64,000 nt of DNA from SZUA-365 sp049663345 (GTDB taxonomy: Bacteria > Bacteroidota > Ignavibacteria > SZUA-365), in NCBI GenBank assembly GCA_049663345.1, contig JBATDG010000035.1, positions 4,744-68,743 on the forward strand. Direction: 5' to 3'. This document shows, in pieces, positions 1-8,311 of the stretch (its first letter is position 1; each line of letters starts with the position of its first letter). Both the position numbers and the translations under genes were made by a program. Under the pieces are notes generated by a model. That model searched no databases and was not told where the DNA came from. It was given only the letters and a program-made list of their open reading frames with translations.

Positions 1-2000
1 TTTGCATTATCCGCCTCAGCTTTTGCCCGCGCGGAATCCGCTTTATCCTGATCTGCATTGGCTTTAGCTCTCTCCGCATCAGCTTTCGCGCGCTCTGCGT
101 CGGCTTTCGCACGCTCAGCGTCAATTTTTGCACGTTCAGCATCGGCCTTGGCTTTTTCCGCTGCGGCCTTTTCCTGCTGGCGTCGGCGCTCTTCGCGCTC
201 ATGATCCGCGCGAATACGGCGTTCTTCTTCCTGTGCGAGGTATTCCTGACGGCGGCGCTCCTCTTCGATGAGCATTTCGTCTAGCCAGGCGTGGATCACG
301 GATGTGTTCTTTTCCGCATAGACGGGCAGAGGGACCCGACGATGGTAAGGCGAGTCGGCCGAGGTGAAGAGGAATTCACCATCCTCGTAACGGACCGCGG
401 GACGCACAAGATCTTCCGAGAGGTTCAGAAGGTCGGCGATGCGTGCCGGCTCATCCACGAATGTGATGGGTCCGATGAAATATGACTGCACGCGGCGTGC
501 GAGGGATCGGTCGAGCGACGCAGCATTTTCGAGTGTGAGACAGAAACCGAGTCCATGCCTGCGGCCGTTGGCCAGCAGCGTCTGCACCGTTTCATAGAAG
601 CGGTCCGAGCCGGCTTCCCGCGCCATCGATCCATTGCGGCCGACGTACTCATCGACGTTGTTGAAAATGAACAGCACCGGTGTGCGGATCTTGAGCCGTT
701 TTAGCCGTTCCTCGATCAGGGTCTGCGTCAGATTGCTGATGAAGCGCAGGATGTCGGTGGGTTTCTGTCCCTGCACGATCAGAAGGCTTGACTGGGTGTC
801 GTTGTTGAGCTCGTTGATGACATCCTGCGTCGATTTGCGGGCTGCGGTAGGAATGTCTTTCGAATAGGTGTCGAACACCGATTGAATTTCAGCCTTGAGA
901 TCGTAAAGCGTTCTGCGTGCAGAATGGCTTTTCGAATCCTGATTGAATTCTTCAACCATGTCGAGCATGTCGCGCGTGTTTTTCTCGGTGAAGCGTTCGC
1001 CGCGGAACGTATCCGCTATGCCGTTCATTAATTCCGAGATATACAGTTCGACTTCCTCATCCACTCCGTCAAGAATGTCAACGCGGATATCATTGATGAA
1101 TCCGTCGACAGTCTGTTCGTTGGGACGGAAGACCGCGATGCGATTTTCCTGCATCCAGTCAGACACTGCGTAGACGAAGTCATGCCGGCGCTGTTCGAGC
1201 ACAGAGGGCAGAATCATCATGTCCAGCCAATCCAGCACGGCACGCTTGTGAGCGGGGCGGTCGCCGGCGCTTTTCATCGCGGTGAAGACGCTGGGCGGCA
1301 CGAATTTGTCATTGAGGCAGAGAACGCTCGAATGCGCGAAGCCTGAGATCATGGGCGCGAGGCTCATGGTGCCCATGTTGTTGACATCGCAATACACGAT
1401 GTGCACCGGATGCTCAGCATCCTGCAGCAGCGCCTGAATAATGGTGTTCGTGATCGTTGTGCGTGCACGCGGCCGGGCGCTGATCACAACGGCATTGCCG
1501 CGCAGCAGGGTAGCGGCATCCATGCCGACTTTCACATTGGGATTGCTGCGATACGTGCCGATGTCGATGCGCGTGCCATCGTCTTCGACGCGGCTGTCGG
1601 GCGCGATGTGGTGAATGACATCGCGCGTGGTGTCGTCGTCCAAAACCTCGACGGAGGCATCGAAGCCCGGATACGTATCGGCGGTGACAATTTCAGCTTC
1701 CTTTTTGGTGGACTTGAACAGAAGTTCCTGTCCGATCGGAGTGGCTGTGCAAGCGAGCATCATCTTGCCGCGCTTCGCGCCCTTTTCTTCAGGGGCGACG
1801 GGGAAGACATTGACGATTTGCAGCACCGTGTAGCGCTTGTCTTTCGTAGAGGAAAACACGTTCTCGGTGGCGATGAGGCGGCCCGGCTCGATCGATGAAA
1901 TTTCCTCGATCGGAAGAGTGAGCGTCACCGTGCATTGAAAACGGGTTTGGTTGTTCGGTGTCAGTTCGCTGACAGTTCCGGAGATACTGCTGATAAACAT
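1..2000 (-). CDS. HerA/FtsK-like P-loop ATPase homologue with degenerate motifs and a heptad-repeat tail (C-terminus cut by window edge)
   Basis: An open frame runs from an ATG at 1998-2000 to the left edge (666 codons visible, no stop). The first ~95 residues are beta-rich and resemble the HAS barrel of HerA-type translocases. Where a Walker A motif is expected (about residues 165-180) the sequence reads GNAVVISARPRARTT, without the GK[ST] core. It is followed by VYCDVNNMG, matching the 'D.HGEY' strand of HerA. The Walker B-like strand is VLFIFNNVDEYV (about residue 445), with Asn-Asn where the acidic residue normally sits. From about residue 600 the protein becomes a charged helix with near-perfect AKADAER heptads, a probable coiled coil. 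Known HerA proteins pump or remodel DNA with NurA-type nucleases; this one may have lost ATP hydrolysis. The family call is by motif position only and is tentative. It lies downstream of dnaX on the same strand with a 66 bp gap. Confidence 0.6.
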   Translation of the reverse strand, partial: MFISSISGTVSELTPNNQTRFQCTVTLTLPIEEISSIEPGRLIATENVFSSTKDKRYTVLQIVNVFPVAPEEKGAKRGKMMLACTATPIGQELLFKSTKKEAEIVTADTYPGFDASVEVLDDDTTRDVIHHIAPDSRVEDDGTRIDIGTYRSNPNVKVGMDAATLLRGNAVVISARPRARTTITNTIIQALLQDAEHPVHIVYCDVNNMGTMSLAPMISGFAHSSVLCLNDKFVPPSVFTAMKSAGDRPAHKRAVLDWLDMMILPSVLEQRRHDFVYAVSDWMQENRIAVFRPNEQTVDGFINDIRVDILDGVDEEVELYISELMNGIADTFRGERFTEKNTRDMLDMVEEFNQDSKSHSARRTLYDLKAEIQSVFDTYSKDIPTAARKSTQDVINELNNDTQSSLLIVQGQKPTDILRFISNLTQTLIEERLKRLKIRTPVLFIFNNVDEYVGRNGSMAREAGSDRFYETVQTLLANGRRHGLGFCLTLENAASLDRSLARRVQSYFIGPITFVDEPARIADLLNLSEDLVRPAVRYEDGEFLFTSADSPYHRRVPLPVYAEKNTSVIHAWLDEMLIEEERRRQEYLAQEEERRIRADHEREERRRQQEKAAAEKAKADAERAKIDAERAKADAERAKADAERAKANADQDKADSARAKAEADNA

Positions 2001-2066
2001 ACAGGGAGTCCCGTGGTTGTATTAATCCAGCTGCTGGGTAAGGATGTAGTGGTCCGTTGCCATGAG

Positions 2067-3659
2067 TTAGTGTTTTGGCAGGACCACGGCGTCGAGCTTG
2101 TCGATGAGCAGCTGTACGATAGGATGAGTGGGCAGATTCTGCGAAGAAGCAGGCTGGGCCTGATGCGATCCAACGGCCGAGAGAGAAGCGGAGGTCAACG
2201 CCTGACGGAATCGCTCCTCTGCTTCTCGCACTGGTTCAGTCACATCCGTCACCGCGGAACGGGCACCGGAAACTCCGCGTGCGCCGGTTTCCCGGACTGT
2301 ACGCGATGCAGGTGCCTCGAGCGGCATCGGAACGGATTGCGGCATTTCCAGCACCGACGCTTCCCTGGAAGTACGCTCAGAGAGAGATGCTTCGGGAGTT
2401 GCCGGAGTCGATTGCCGCACCGCAGACGCAGGTCTGGCCGCAGGCGGATGATTTGCCGCAGGCGAAGTTGCCTTTGTCGGTGCTGGCGCCGCCGGAGTCT
2501 GTTCCCTATGCAAACGGGTCGGCGCGGTACCGCTGTGCCCCATGCCCGAAAGCAGGGTACTGATCTCGATCGTGGAATCCATCTTGATCATGTCGATCAA
2601 TGCCACTTCGAACTTGAGGCGCGGCTGGGGACTGAACTTGACGGCCTGCATTGTTTGCGCTGTGATTTTGAGCAAACGAAGCAGATCGCCTTCGCTGAAC
2701 TGCTCCGCGACACGCGTGTAGCGCTCGCGGACGTCTTCCGGGGCCTCAATGAGCTTCGTCTCGCCAGTGGCCTTTGCCACCAGCAGATTACGGTAATGCT
2801 CTTCGAGCCCCGACAGAAAATCCTGAATATCGTATCCGCTCATCACGACGTCCTCGGCGAGAGCGAATCCCCCGCTGGAATTATTCGTGATAATCAGATC
2901 TGTGAGTTGAAAAAACGTTTCCTGGTCAACGATATGCAGTACCTGCCGCACTGATTCGTAGGTCAACCGGTCGCCGCCGAATGCGACAACCTGGTCGAAA
3001 ATACTTTCCGAATCTCGCATGGAACCGTCACCTTTGCGGGCGATGGCGAAGAGCGCCGAATCTTCGGCCTCGATGCCCTCCTGCAGGCAGATGTGCTTGA
3101 GTTGACCGACAATATCTTCAAGGGCTATGCGCCGAAAATCATACCGCTGACAGCGTGAAAGCACAGTCGGCGGAAGCTTGTGCGGCTCGGTGGTCGCAAA
3201 AATAAAGAGCGCATGCGCCGGAGGCTCTTCCAGCGTTTTCAGCAAGGCGTTGAACGCAGACTTGCTGAGCATGTGAACTTCGTCGATGATGTACATTTTG
3301 TACTTCTCCCGGGTCGGCATATAGCGCACCGAATCGCGAATCGTGCGCACCTGATCAACACCGTTGTTGGAGGCGCCATCGATCTCAATGATATCGATGC
3401 ACCGGCCCTGGGAGATTTCCACACAGGTGTCGCAGGTGTTGCAGGGCTCGCCGTCTTTCACGTTCGGGCAGTTCAATGCCTTCGCGAAAATGCGCGCTGT
3501 GGTCGTCTTGCCGACGCCGCGCGGACCCGAGAAAAGATAGGCGTGCGCAATGCGGCCCATCCGAATCGAGTTCAGCAGCGTGTTGACGACATGTCCCTGG
3601 GCGACTACTTCCTGGAATGTGGAAGGCCGGTATTTCCGGGCAGTTACAAGAAATGACAT
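2067..3659 (-). CDS. dnaX: DNA polymerase III subunit gamma/tau
   Basis: 530 residues. This is the clamp-loader motor, which loads the sliding clamp and organises the replisome. Visible signatures are the Walker A GPRGVGKTTTARIF (about residue 45), a four-cysteine zinc module (CPN..C..C..C, residues 64-79), the Walker B IIDEVHMLS followed by KSAFNALLKTLEEPP, and the sensor/arginine-finger segment LSRCQRYDF. After about residue 370 comes an Ala/Pro/Ser/Thr-rich linker and only a short C-terminal tail, so the tau-specific region is modest compared with the 643-residue E. coli tau. No slippery A-run for gamma frameshifting was noticed. The start is the ATG next to the catalytic N-terminus (MSFLVTARKYRP); the ribosome site before it is weak. 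A good promoter candidate lies 29-57 bp upstream. Confidence 0.96.
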   Translation of the reverse strand: MSFLVTARKYRPSTFQEVVAQGHVVNTLLNSIRMGRIAHAYLFSGPRGVGKTTTARIFAKALNCPNVKDGEPCNTCDTCVEISQGRCIDIIEIDGASNNGVDQVRTIRDSVRYMPTREKYKMYIIDEVHMLSKSAFNALLKTLEEPPAHALFIFATTEPHKLPPTVLSRCQRYDFRRIALEDIVGQLKHICLQEGIEAEDSALFAIARKGDGSMRDSESIFDQVVAFGGDRLTYESVRQVLHIVDQETFFQLTDLIITNNSSGGFALAEDVVMSGYDIQDFLSGLEEHYRNLLVAKATGETKLIEAPEDVRERYTRVAEQFSEGDLLRLLKITAQTMQAVKFSPQPRLKFEVALIDMIKMDSTIEISTLLSGMGHSGTAPTRLHREQTPAAPAPTKATSPAANHPPAARPASAVRQSTPATPEASLSERTSREASVLEMPQSVPMPLEAPASRTVRETGARGVSGARSAVTDVTEPVREAEERFRQALTSASLSAVGSHQAQPASSQNLPTHPIVQLLIDKLDAVVLPKH

Positions 3660-3687
3660 GAAAGCCTATGTTTATCTTTCAATCTAA

Positions 3688-3716
3688 AAGTTAGCCACAG
3701 GAGGACTAAGAAGCAA
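3688..3716 (-). promoter_or_regulatory. putative dnaX promoter
   Basis: On the minus strand, TTGCTT (3711-3716) is separated by 17 bp from TAACTT (3688-3693), which continues as TAACTTTTAG. The predicted start is near 3681, giving a leader of about 20 nt before the dnaX ATG. The element has the same layout as other promoter candidates in the window. Confidence 0.5.
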
Positions 3717-3764
3717 GGAAATCAAGAGGTTGCGGGGAATCGATTCACGGCTTGCCGCGGCCGC

Positions 3765-6700
3765 TTATTCGCCTTCAATTCGGAGAGCCGGCAGGGTAAT
3801 CGTGACCACGGTACCTTCGCCCGGCACGCTCGCAATCCGGATTTCTCCACCGGCATCGTCGATAATCTTTTTGACGATCGACAGTCCAAGCCCCATGCCT
3901 TCAGTTTTCGTAGAGAAGTTCGGCTCGAAGATGCGCGGCAGCAGCTCGGGTGGAATTCCGCTCCCATCGTCGGTGATGCTGATGCGAATTCCCTCCGATT
4001 CACGAATAGCTGCGATCGAGACGTTTCCCTCATCCTGGACGGCCTGCACGGCGTTGCGAAGCAGATTGGTGAATGCACGGGCGAGTTCTTCGCGATCGGC
4101 GATCACAGTCGGCAGCGGCTCTTCCATCTGCAGCGAAAAGTGTACGGAGGCATGGCTGCCGAACAATGCGACGGTCTCCGTCAGGGTTTCGCCGACATCC
4201 ACATGAGCGGTGCTCCTTCGGGGCATGCGGCCGAAACGGGAAAACTCATCGCTGATGCGCGAGAGGCGTTCGATCTGATCAATAAGCGTGTGCGTCACTT
4301 TCTCAATAATATCCCCGATCTGAGCTGCGCCGTCCTGCCACGCGCGCTGAAGATGCTGCACGGCAAGCTTCATGGGGGTGAGGGGATTGCGAATCTCATG
4401 CGCGACCTGTTTCGCCATTTCCTTCCAAGCCAGTTCACGCTCCGCCGCGGCGAGTTCTTCCTGACTGCGCCGCAGACGCGCCGTCATCGTGTTGAAGGCG
4501 TCCATCAGATCGACGATCTCGGCCGAACCGGCCACATGCACGCGCCGGTCGAGGTCGCCTGCGGTGATGTCGCGCGTGGCGCGAAGCAGTTCCTTCAAGG
4601 GACGCGAGATCTGCCTCGCGAGCGCGGTACTTGCCAGCAGCACCAGCACGGCGATGATCGAAATCCAGAGGAAGATGGTAGCGGATGCGCGCGTGTAGCC
4701 CTGGTCGATCTGTTCTCGTTGAAACAGGGTCGGCGTGGAAATGACGGCCACGAGCAAGCCCTCCGCTGTGCGGATGGCGCGGTAGCCGACCTGATAGGAA
4801 AAGTCGCCGATCTGCTCGGTGTCGAACCAGGAGTCCCGGCCGCGCTGCACGATGTTGAGCCATGCATACGGCTGCAGCCGGTTGTTCAGCAGTCCGACGT
4901 GGTACAGCTCGGGCTTGCTGGTAGCCAGCAGTTCGGTGCCGCGATAGATGTTTACGTCGCGTCCCGTGCGGAGCCGGATCTCCTGGCAAATCTGGTCGCT
5001 GACATGCGCCGGCAATTCTTTTAGTGCAATGCTGTCGGGGAGTTGCTCGAGGATGTTGGAGCGGAGCACATCCAGATCGTCGCCAACCTGCCGCTCGATT
5101 TCATCGAGTGTGTTCTCGAGTACGAACTCCCGTCCCGTTACCCAGATCAGCAGCAGAGGAATTGCCGCGACGCCGAGAAGCGCCAGCTGGAGCTTTCTCG
5201 CAAATGTCATGCGCGACCAGCCGCGCAGACGGCCCGTGATGAGAGCCGCCGCAAACCATAGCAGCGCGCTGAAAAAGATAAACAGCACGATGATGCGCAT
5301 GGCGCGATAGGCCGTGAGCAGTCCGTCGGATTTTCCGCGTGTGATGGCGAGCACTTCCTTGCCGTCATCGGGCATGCGCATGAAATAAGTCTGCAGCTGT
5401 TCGCCGTCCACCGGCAGCGTGTTCCAATCCGTTTCTGTTCCCGACGCGAAGGCCTTGTCGGCCGCGGCGGGAAGGCGAATAGAGCGCTCGAGGGTGCGGT
5501 CGGAGGTCTGAACCATTTTCCCACTGCGGAAGCGGCTGATGATGAAGCGGTCCTCCGGAGCGGAACTGAGTTTCGCAGGCGCGTTCCTCAGCAGGTCGAC
5601 GCCCTGCACGGTCATTTCCATCGGATCGAGTGCCTCGAGAATCACCACCGCGACCAGTCCTGCGCGATTACGCGAGTTGATATCAGTGTAGCCGCGGTAA
5701 TATCGCCGGTCTCTCGTTTCCAGCTGCCTGTCGGCGCTCTGAACGATTCCTTCCGTATGCGCAATCGTAGCAGAAAGCGTGTGCATGGATAAAAGGAAGG
5801 GGTCGTTGCCGACGGCAAAGCGCGAAACAGGCGCACCGCTCGAATCGAGAATGAGAATGGCGCTGTTGTTCTGCAGCCGGCTCAGGGGAGACCCTGACCA
5901 GATGCGGAAAGCCGCTTCGTAGTCCACAGGCTCGCCGCGGCCGGGATGCGGCACGGACTCCAGATTCGCTCGCGAGACAAATTGCAGCGTTTGCTCCATG
6001 AGCACCTGCGACCAGCCGTCGACGGGACGCGCAAAGTCGATCGCGATGGCCTCGATTTCTCCATACCGCTTGGCGTCCATCGACCGGCCGAAAAAGGTGA
6101 TGGTCAGCACCGAGCCGAATACCACCGTTGCGATCAGCGGAGCGATCAGCGTGCTCGACCTCCCGCGTACTGGCGGGATGCGCAGAACGACGGGTATGCT
6201 GAAGCAGGCCGCATACAGCGCGTACGCCCAGAGCGGAAGCAGCAGATCATGCGTAGTCAGCAGCAAAACAAGCAGGGAGAAAATGATGCCGCCCAACAGC
6301 CACGCCGCTTTGATCGCCGTTCGTTCGATGTCGTTCAATGCCCGCTTGACCAGCAGATACAGGCTCAGCAAACCGAACCCCAACGCCAGCGAAAGAAGAT
6401 AGCTGTTGGCGATCATCATGAGCAGCATGGGCTCCTGCAGCAGGCCGTCGATGCTATCGAAATTGAATGTGGAATCCACCACATAGCTGCGGATGCTTGC
6501 CGCGAATCCACGAAGCGTGAATGGGAGAATTGCGAAGACGGGGATGAGGAGGAGCCACGCTGGCAGTCGCCGTGCGCCGCGCTCTTCGAGTCCGCCCACG
6601 ACCCGGTACACGGCGACCGCTGAGAACAGAAGCGCAAGGACGGATAGCATCAGCTGTGCCGGTGAACCGGTAAGTCCCCAGCCGAACGTCGAGGCAAAGT

Positions 6701-7643
6701 AGGCCGGGTCCAGCAGCGTGTCCGGCAGTACTCCTTCTGCGAAGCCCGCGGAGAGCATGCCGAAACGAATGGCCCAGATGTGCACCACCATCGCCACGGC
6801 GGCGGTCGTTGCGGGTCCGCTGCGGTAGATGCGGAAGAGCGGAATCGAAATCACGACGACCAGGCTGAGCAGCAGCAGGAGGAGGATGCGGTTGAATTGT
6901 GCGGTGACCTGTGCGAGCCAGGTCTCACGGACGACCCCTTCGAAGGACAGATAGCCGAGCGTGTCGCCGTCTGCAGTGAAAGGCAGCACAACGTATTCAG
7001 CGGGCAGGGTTGTGGGACGTTCGCGGGCGAATCCGATGTCGACCGCGAGCTCTCGCGACAGCCTGCCGACGAAGCCTTCGTTATTGAGAAATCTTCGACT
7101 GACGGGGACCGTCGTCGCCAGCGGCGTAGCGACCAAGAGTGTCCCTCCCGCGCCGCCATCGGTCGGCGGCACCGGCAGCGTTACGACCAGGAACTGATAC
7201 GGAGTGCGCTCGAGCACGGTCAGAGCGGGAAGCGGAGCGGCAGGGGGACGAGTAAGAATGGGCTCGCCGCCGAACGCAGCCAGCACGCCGTCGGAGCTTC
7301 GCAGTTCAAAAGAATATTCCTGTCCCTCCAATCCATCGATGAGCCGCTGGGAAATGCGGGCCTCCTGCGCATTCATGCCACTGGAATGAATAAGATCGCT
7401 CAGTCCTTCATCCATCATGGATGTGCTTTGCTGCAGCAGCCCCTGGCGCAGGGCAGCGAGACGGTTCGTGATCAGCTTCGCCTGCCCGTCATTGACTTCC
7501 TGCTGCAGCGTTGGCCAGTCGTTGACCATGGACCGGAGAAAGTACTCCCTTGCGGCGAAAACGAGTGCCAGCATAATGCAAAGTACAGCCGTGGTATAAA
7601 TCCACCGCTGTGCCTTTTTAAGCCAGGAGAGCTGCATGTTCAT
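3765..7643 (-). CDS. NtrY-like sensor histidine kinase with about twelve membrane segments
   Basis: 1292 residues from the ATG at 7641-7643; the frame is open further upstream but that would overlap the preceding gene. An N-terminal membrane segment and a first extracytoplasmic domain are followed by a block of about eight hydrophobic segments (roughly residues 255-540). A second extracytoplasmic domain, two more segments, a third sensor region, a last membrane helix and a HAMP domain (RPLKELLRATRDITAGDLDRR) come next. The kinase core is clear: H-box VAHEIRNPLTPMKLAV (phospho-His near 1080), N-box NLLRNAVQAV, G1 DDGSGIP, F-box IFEPNFSTK and G2 GMGLGLSIV. The H-box wording is typical of NtrY-type kinases, which phosphorylate an NtrC-like regulator. 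No response regulator is nearby, so it is an orphan here. The length is nearly twice that of a usual NtrY. Confidence 0.9.
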   Translation of the reverse strand: MNMQLSWLKKAQRWIYTTAVLCIMLALVFAAREYFLRSMVNDWPTLQQEVNDGQAKLITNRLAALRQGLLQQSTSMMDEGLSDLIHSSGMNAQEARISQRLIDGLEGQEYSFELRSSDGVLAAFGGEPILTRPPAAPLPALTVLERTPYQFLVVTLPVPPTDGGAGGTLLVATPLATTVPVSRRFLNNEGFVGRLSRELAVDIGFARERPTTLPAEYVVLPFTADGDTLGYLSFEGVVRETWLAQVTAQFNRILLLLLLSLVVVISIPLFRIYRSGPATTAAVAMVVHIWAIRFGMLSAGFAEGVLPDTLLDPAYFASTFGWGLTGSPAQLMLSVLALLFSAVAVYRVVGGLEERGARRLPAWLLLIPVFAILPFTLRGFAASIRSYVVDSTFNFDSIDGLLQEPMLLMMIANSYLLSLALGFGLLSLYLLVKRALNDIERTAIKAAWLLGGIIFSLLVLLLTTHDLLLPLWAYALYAACFSIPVVLRIPPVRGRSSTLIAPLIATVVFGSVLTITFFGRSMDAKRYGEIEAIAIDFARPVDGWSQVLMEQTLQFVSRANLESVPHPGRGEPVDYEAAFRIWSGSPLSRLQNNSAILILDSSGAPVSRFAVGNDPFLLSMHTLSATIAHTEGIVQSADRQLETRDRRYYRGYTDINSRNRAGLVAVVILEALDPMEMTVQGVDLLRNAPAKLSSAPEDRFIISRFRSGKMVQTSDRTLERSIRLPAAADKAFASGTETDWNTLPVDGEQLQTYFMRMPDDGKEVLAITRGKSDGLLTAYRAMRIIVLFIFFSALLWFAAALITGRLRGWSRMTFARKLQLALLGVAAIPLLLIWVTGREFVLENTLDEIERQVGDDLDVLRSNILEQLPDSIALKELPAHVSDQICQEIRLRTGRDVNIYRGTELLATSKPELYHVGLLNNRLQPYAWLNIVQRGRDSWFDTEQIGDFSYQVGYRAIRTAEGLLVAVISTPTLFQREQIDQGYTRASATIFLWISIIAVLVLLASTALARQISRPLKELLRATRDITAGDLDRRVHVAGSAEIVDLMDAFNTMTARLRRSQEELAAAERELAWKEMAKQVAHEIRNPLTPMKLAVQHLQRAWQDGAAQIGDIIEKVTHTLIDQIERLSRISDEFSRFGRMPRRSTAHVDVGETLTETVALFGSHASVHFSLQMEEPLPTVIADREELARAFTNLLRNAVQAVQDEGNVSIAAIRESEGIRISITDDGSGIPPELLPRIFEPNFSTKTEGMGLGLSIVKKIIDDAGGEIRIASVPGEGTVVTITLPALRIEGE

Positions 7644-7657
7644 TGCAATCGATCCCG

Positions 7658-8131
7658 TCAGCGCATTGCGATGCTGATATGGTTGATCACCCATTCGCCG
7701 CGCACATTTGCGAGGCTCAGAAATATCTCCGCCGTTTCCCGCTTTCCCCGGTACTCATAGGTGAGCGGGCCGAAACCGTAGGGATTGCGTATGGAGAAAT
7801 TTCTGCTGCTGAATGAGAAGCTGATCGGTGTATGGGTTGAGAAAAGAGATTCCAGTATCAGAAATGCCTGCTCTCCGCTGTAGTAGCCGTTGATGCCGGT
7901 GAACAGATTGAGGTACACCTTCTGTCCGAGATGGGGACGAAGGTAGCGGATGTTGCCTGAAGAAAGGGCGTCCTTGGCTCCGAGCAGCAGCTCGCGCGCG
8001 GGACGTTCAGGGTCCTGCTGCACGGACTGCTCCTGTCCGCTGACCTTCCAGGCATTCACCGGCAGCAGGGGAGCTGCCGTGAGCATGGCCGCGGCGAGAG
8101 CAATCGGTATGAATATTCTGCGTGTACGCAT
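7658..8131 (-). CDS. DUF4783-type secreted protein
   Basis: 157 residues starting MRTRRIFIPIALAAAML, a clear Sec signal peptide (cleavage probably after VNA near residue 26, with no lipobox). Two in-frame ATGs exist at 8143 and 8131; the latter gives the standard signal peptide. The mature part (ARELLLGAKDALSSGN, GYYSGEQA, FSSRNFSIRNPYG) resembles the DUF4783 family of small periplasmic proteins known from Bacteroidota. Their function is unknown, although the fold belongs to the NTF2-like group. It is 14 bp upstream of the histidine kinase and probably co-transcribed with it, so it could act with the kinase in envelope sensing (inference). Confidence 0.75.
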   Translation of the reverse strand: MRTRRIFIPIALAAAMLTAAPLLPVNAWKVSGQEQSVQQDPERPARELLLGAKDALSSGNIRYLRPHLGQKVYLNLFTGINGYYSGEQAFLILESLFSTHTPISFSFSSRNFSIRNPYGFGPLTYEYRGKRETAEIFLSLANVRGEWVINHISIAMR

Positions 8132-8223
8132 CTGTACGAACATAAATGCAAAGTGTCCGGAATGCAACCGCGACCACTTTCCGAAGGCCGCGGCGACGGC
8201 TGTCGTTTCCTGCTCTACGCAGC

Positions 8224-8248
8224 GACCGGGCGCGTTGGGCGCCCGGTC
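8224..8248. repeat. GC-rich 10-bp perfect hairpin without T-tract
   Basis: GACCGGGCGC (8224-8233) and GCGCCCGGTC (8239-8248) pair perfectly around a GTTGG loop. It lies in the 180 bp gap between the DUF4384 gene and the DUF4783 gene. No U-run follows on either strand, so a simple intrinsic terminator is unlikely. It could be an mRNA-stabilising or processing hairpin between the two reading frames. Confidence 0.55.
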
Positions 8249-8311
8249 TGCATGGGAAGGAAGCTGTATGTCATTGTGGAGAAGCATGATGGTTTCCTGA
8301 GCGGACCGGCG

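Noticed and set aside
1401..2954. Two plus-strand frames (165 and 339 residues) opposite the HerA-like gene and dnaX
   Set aside because: Both are antisense to strongly supported proteins and have no family features.
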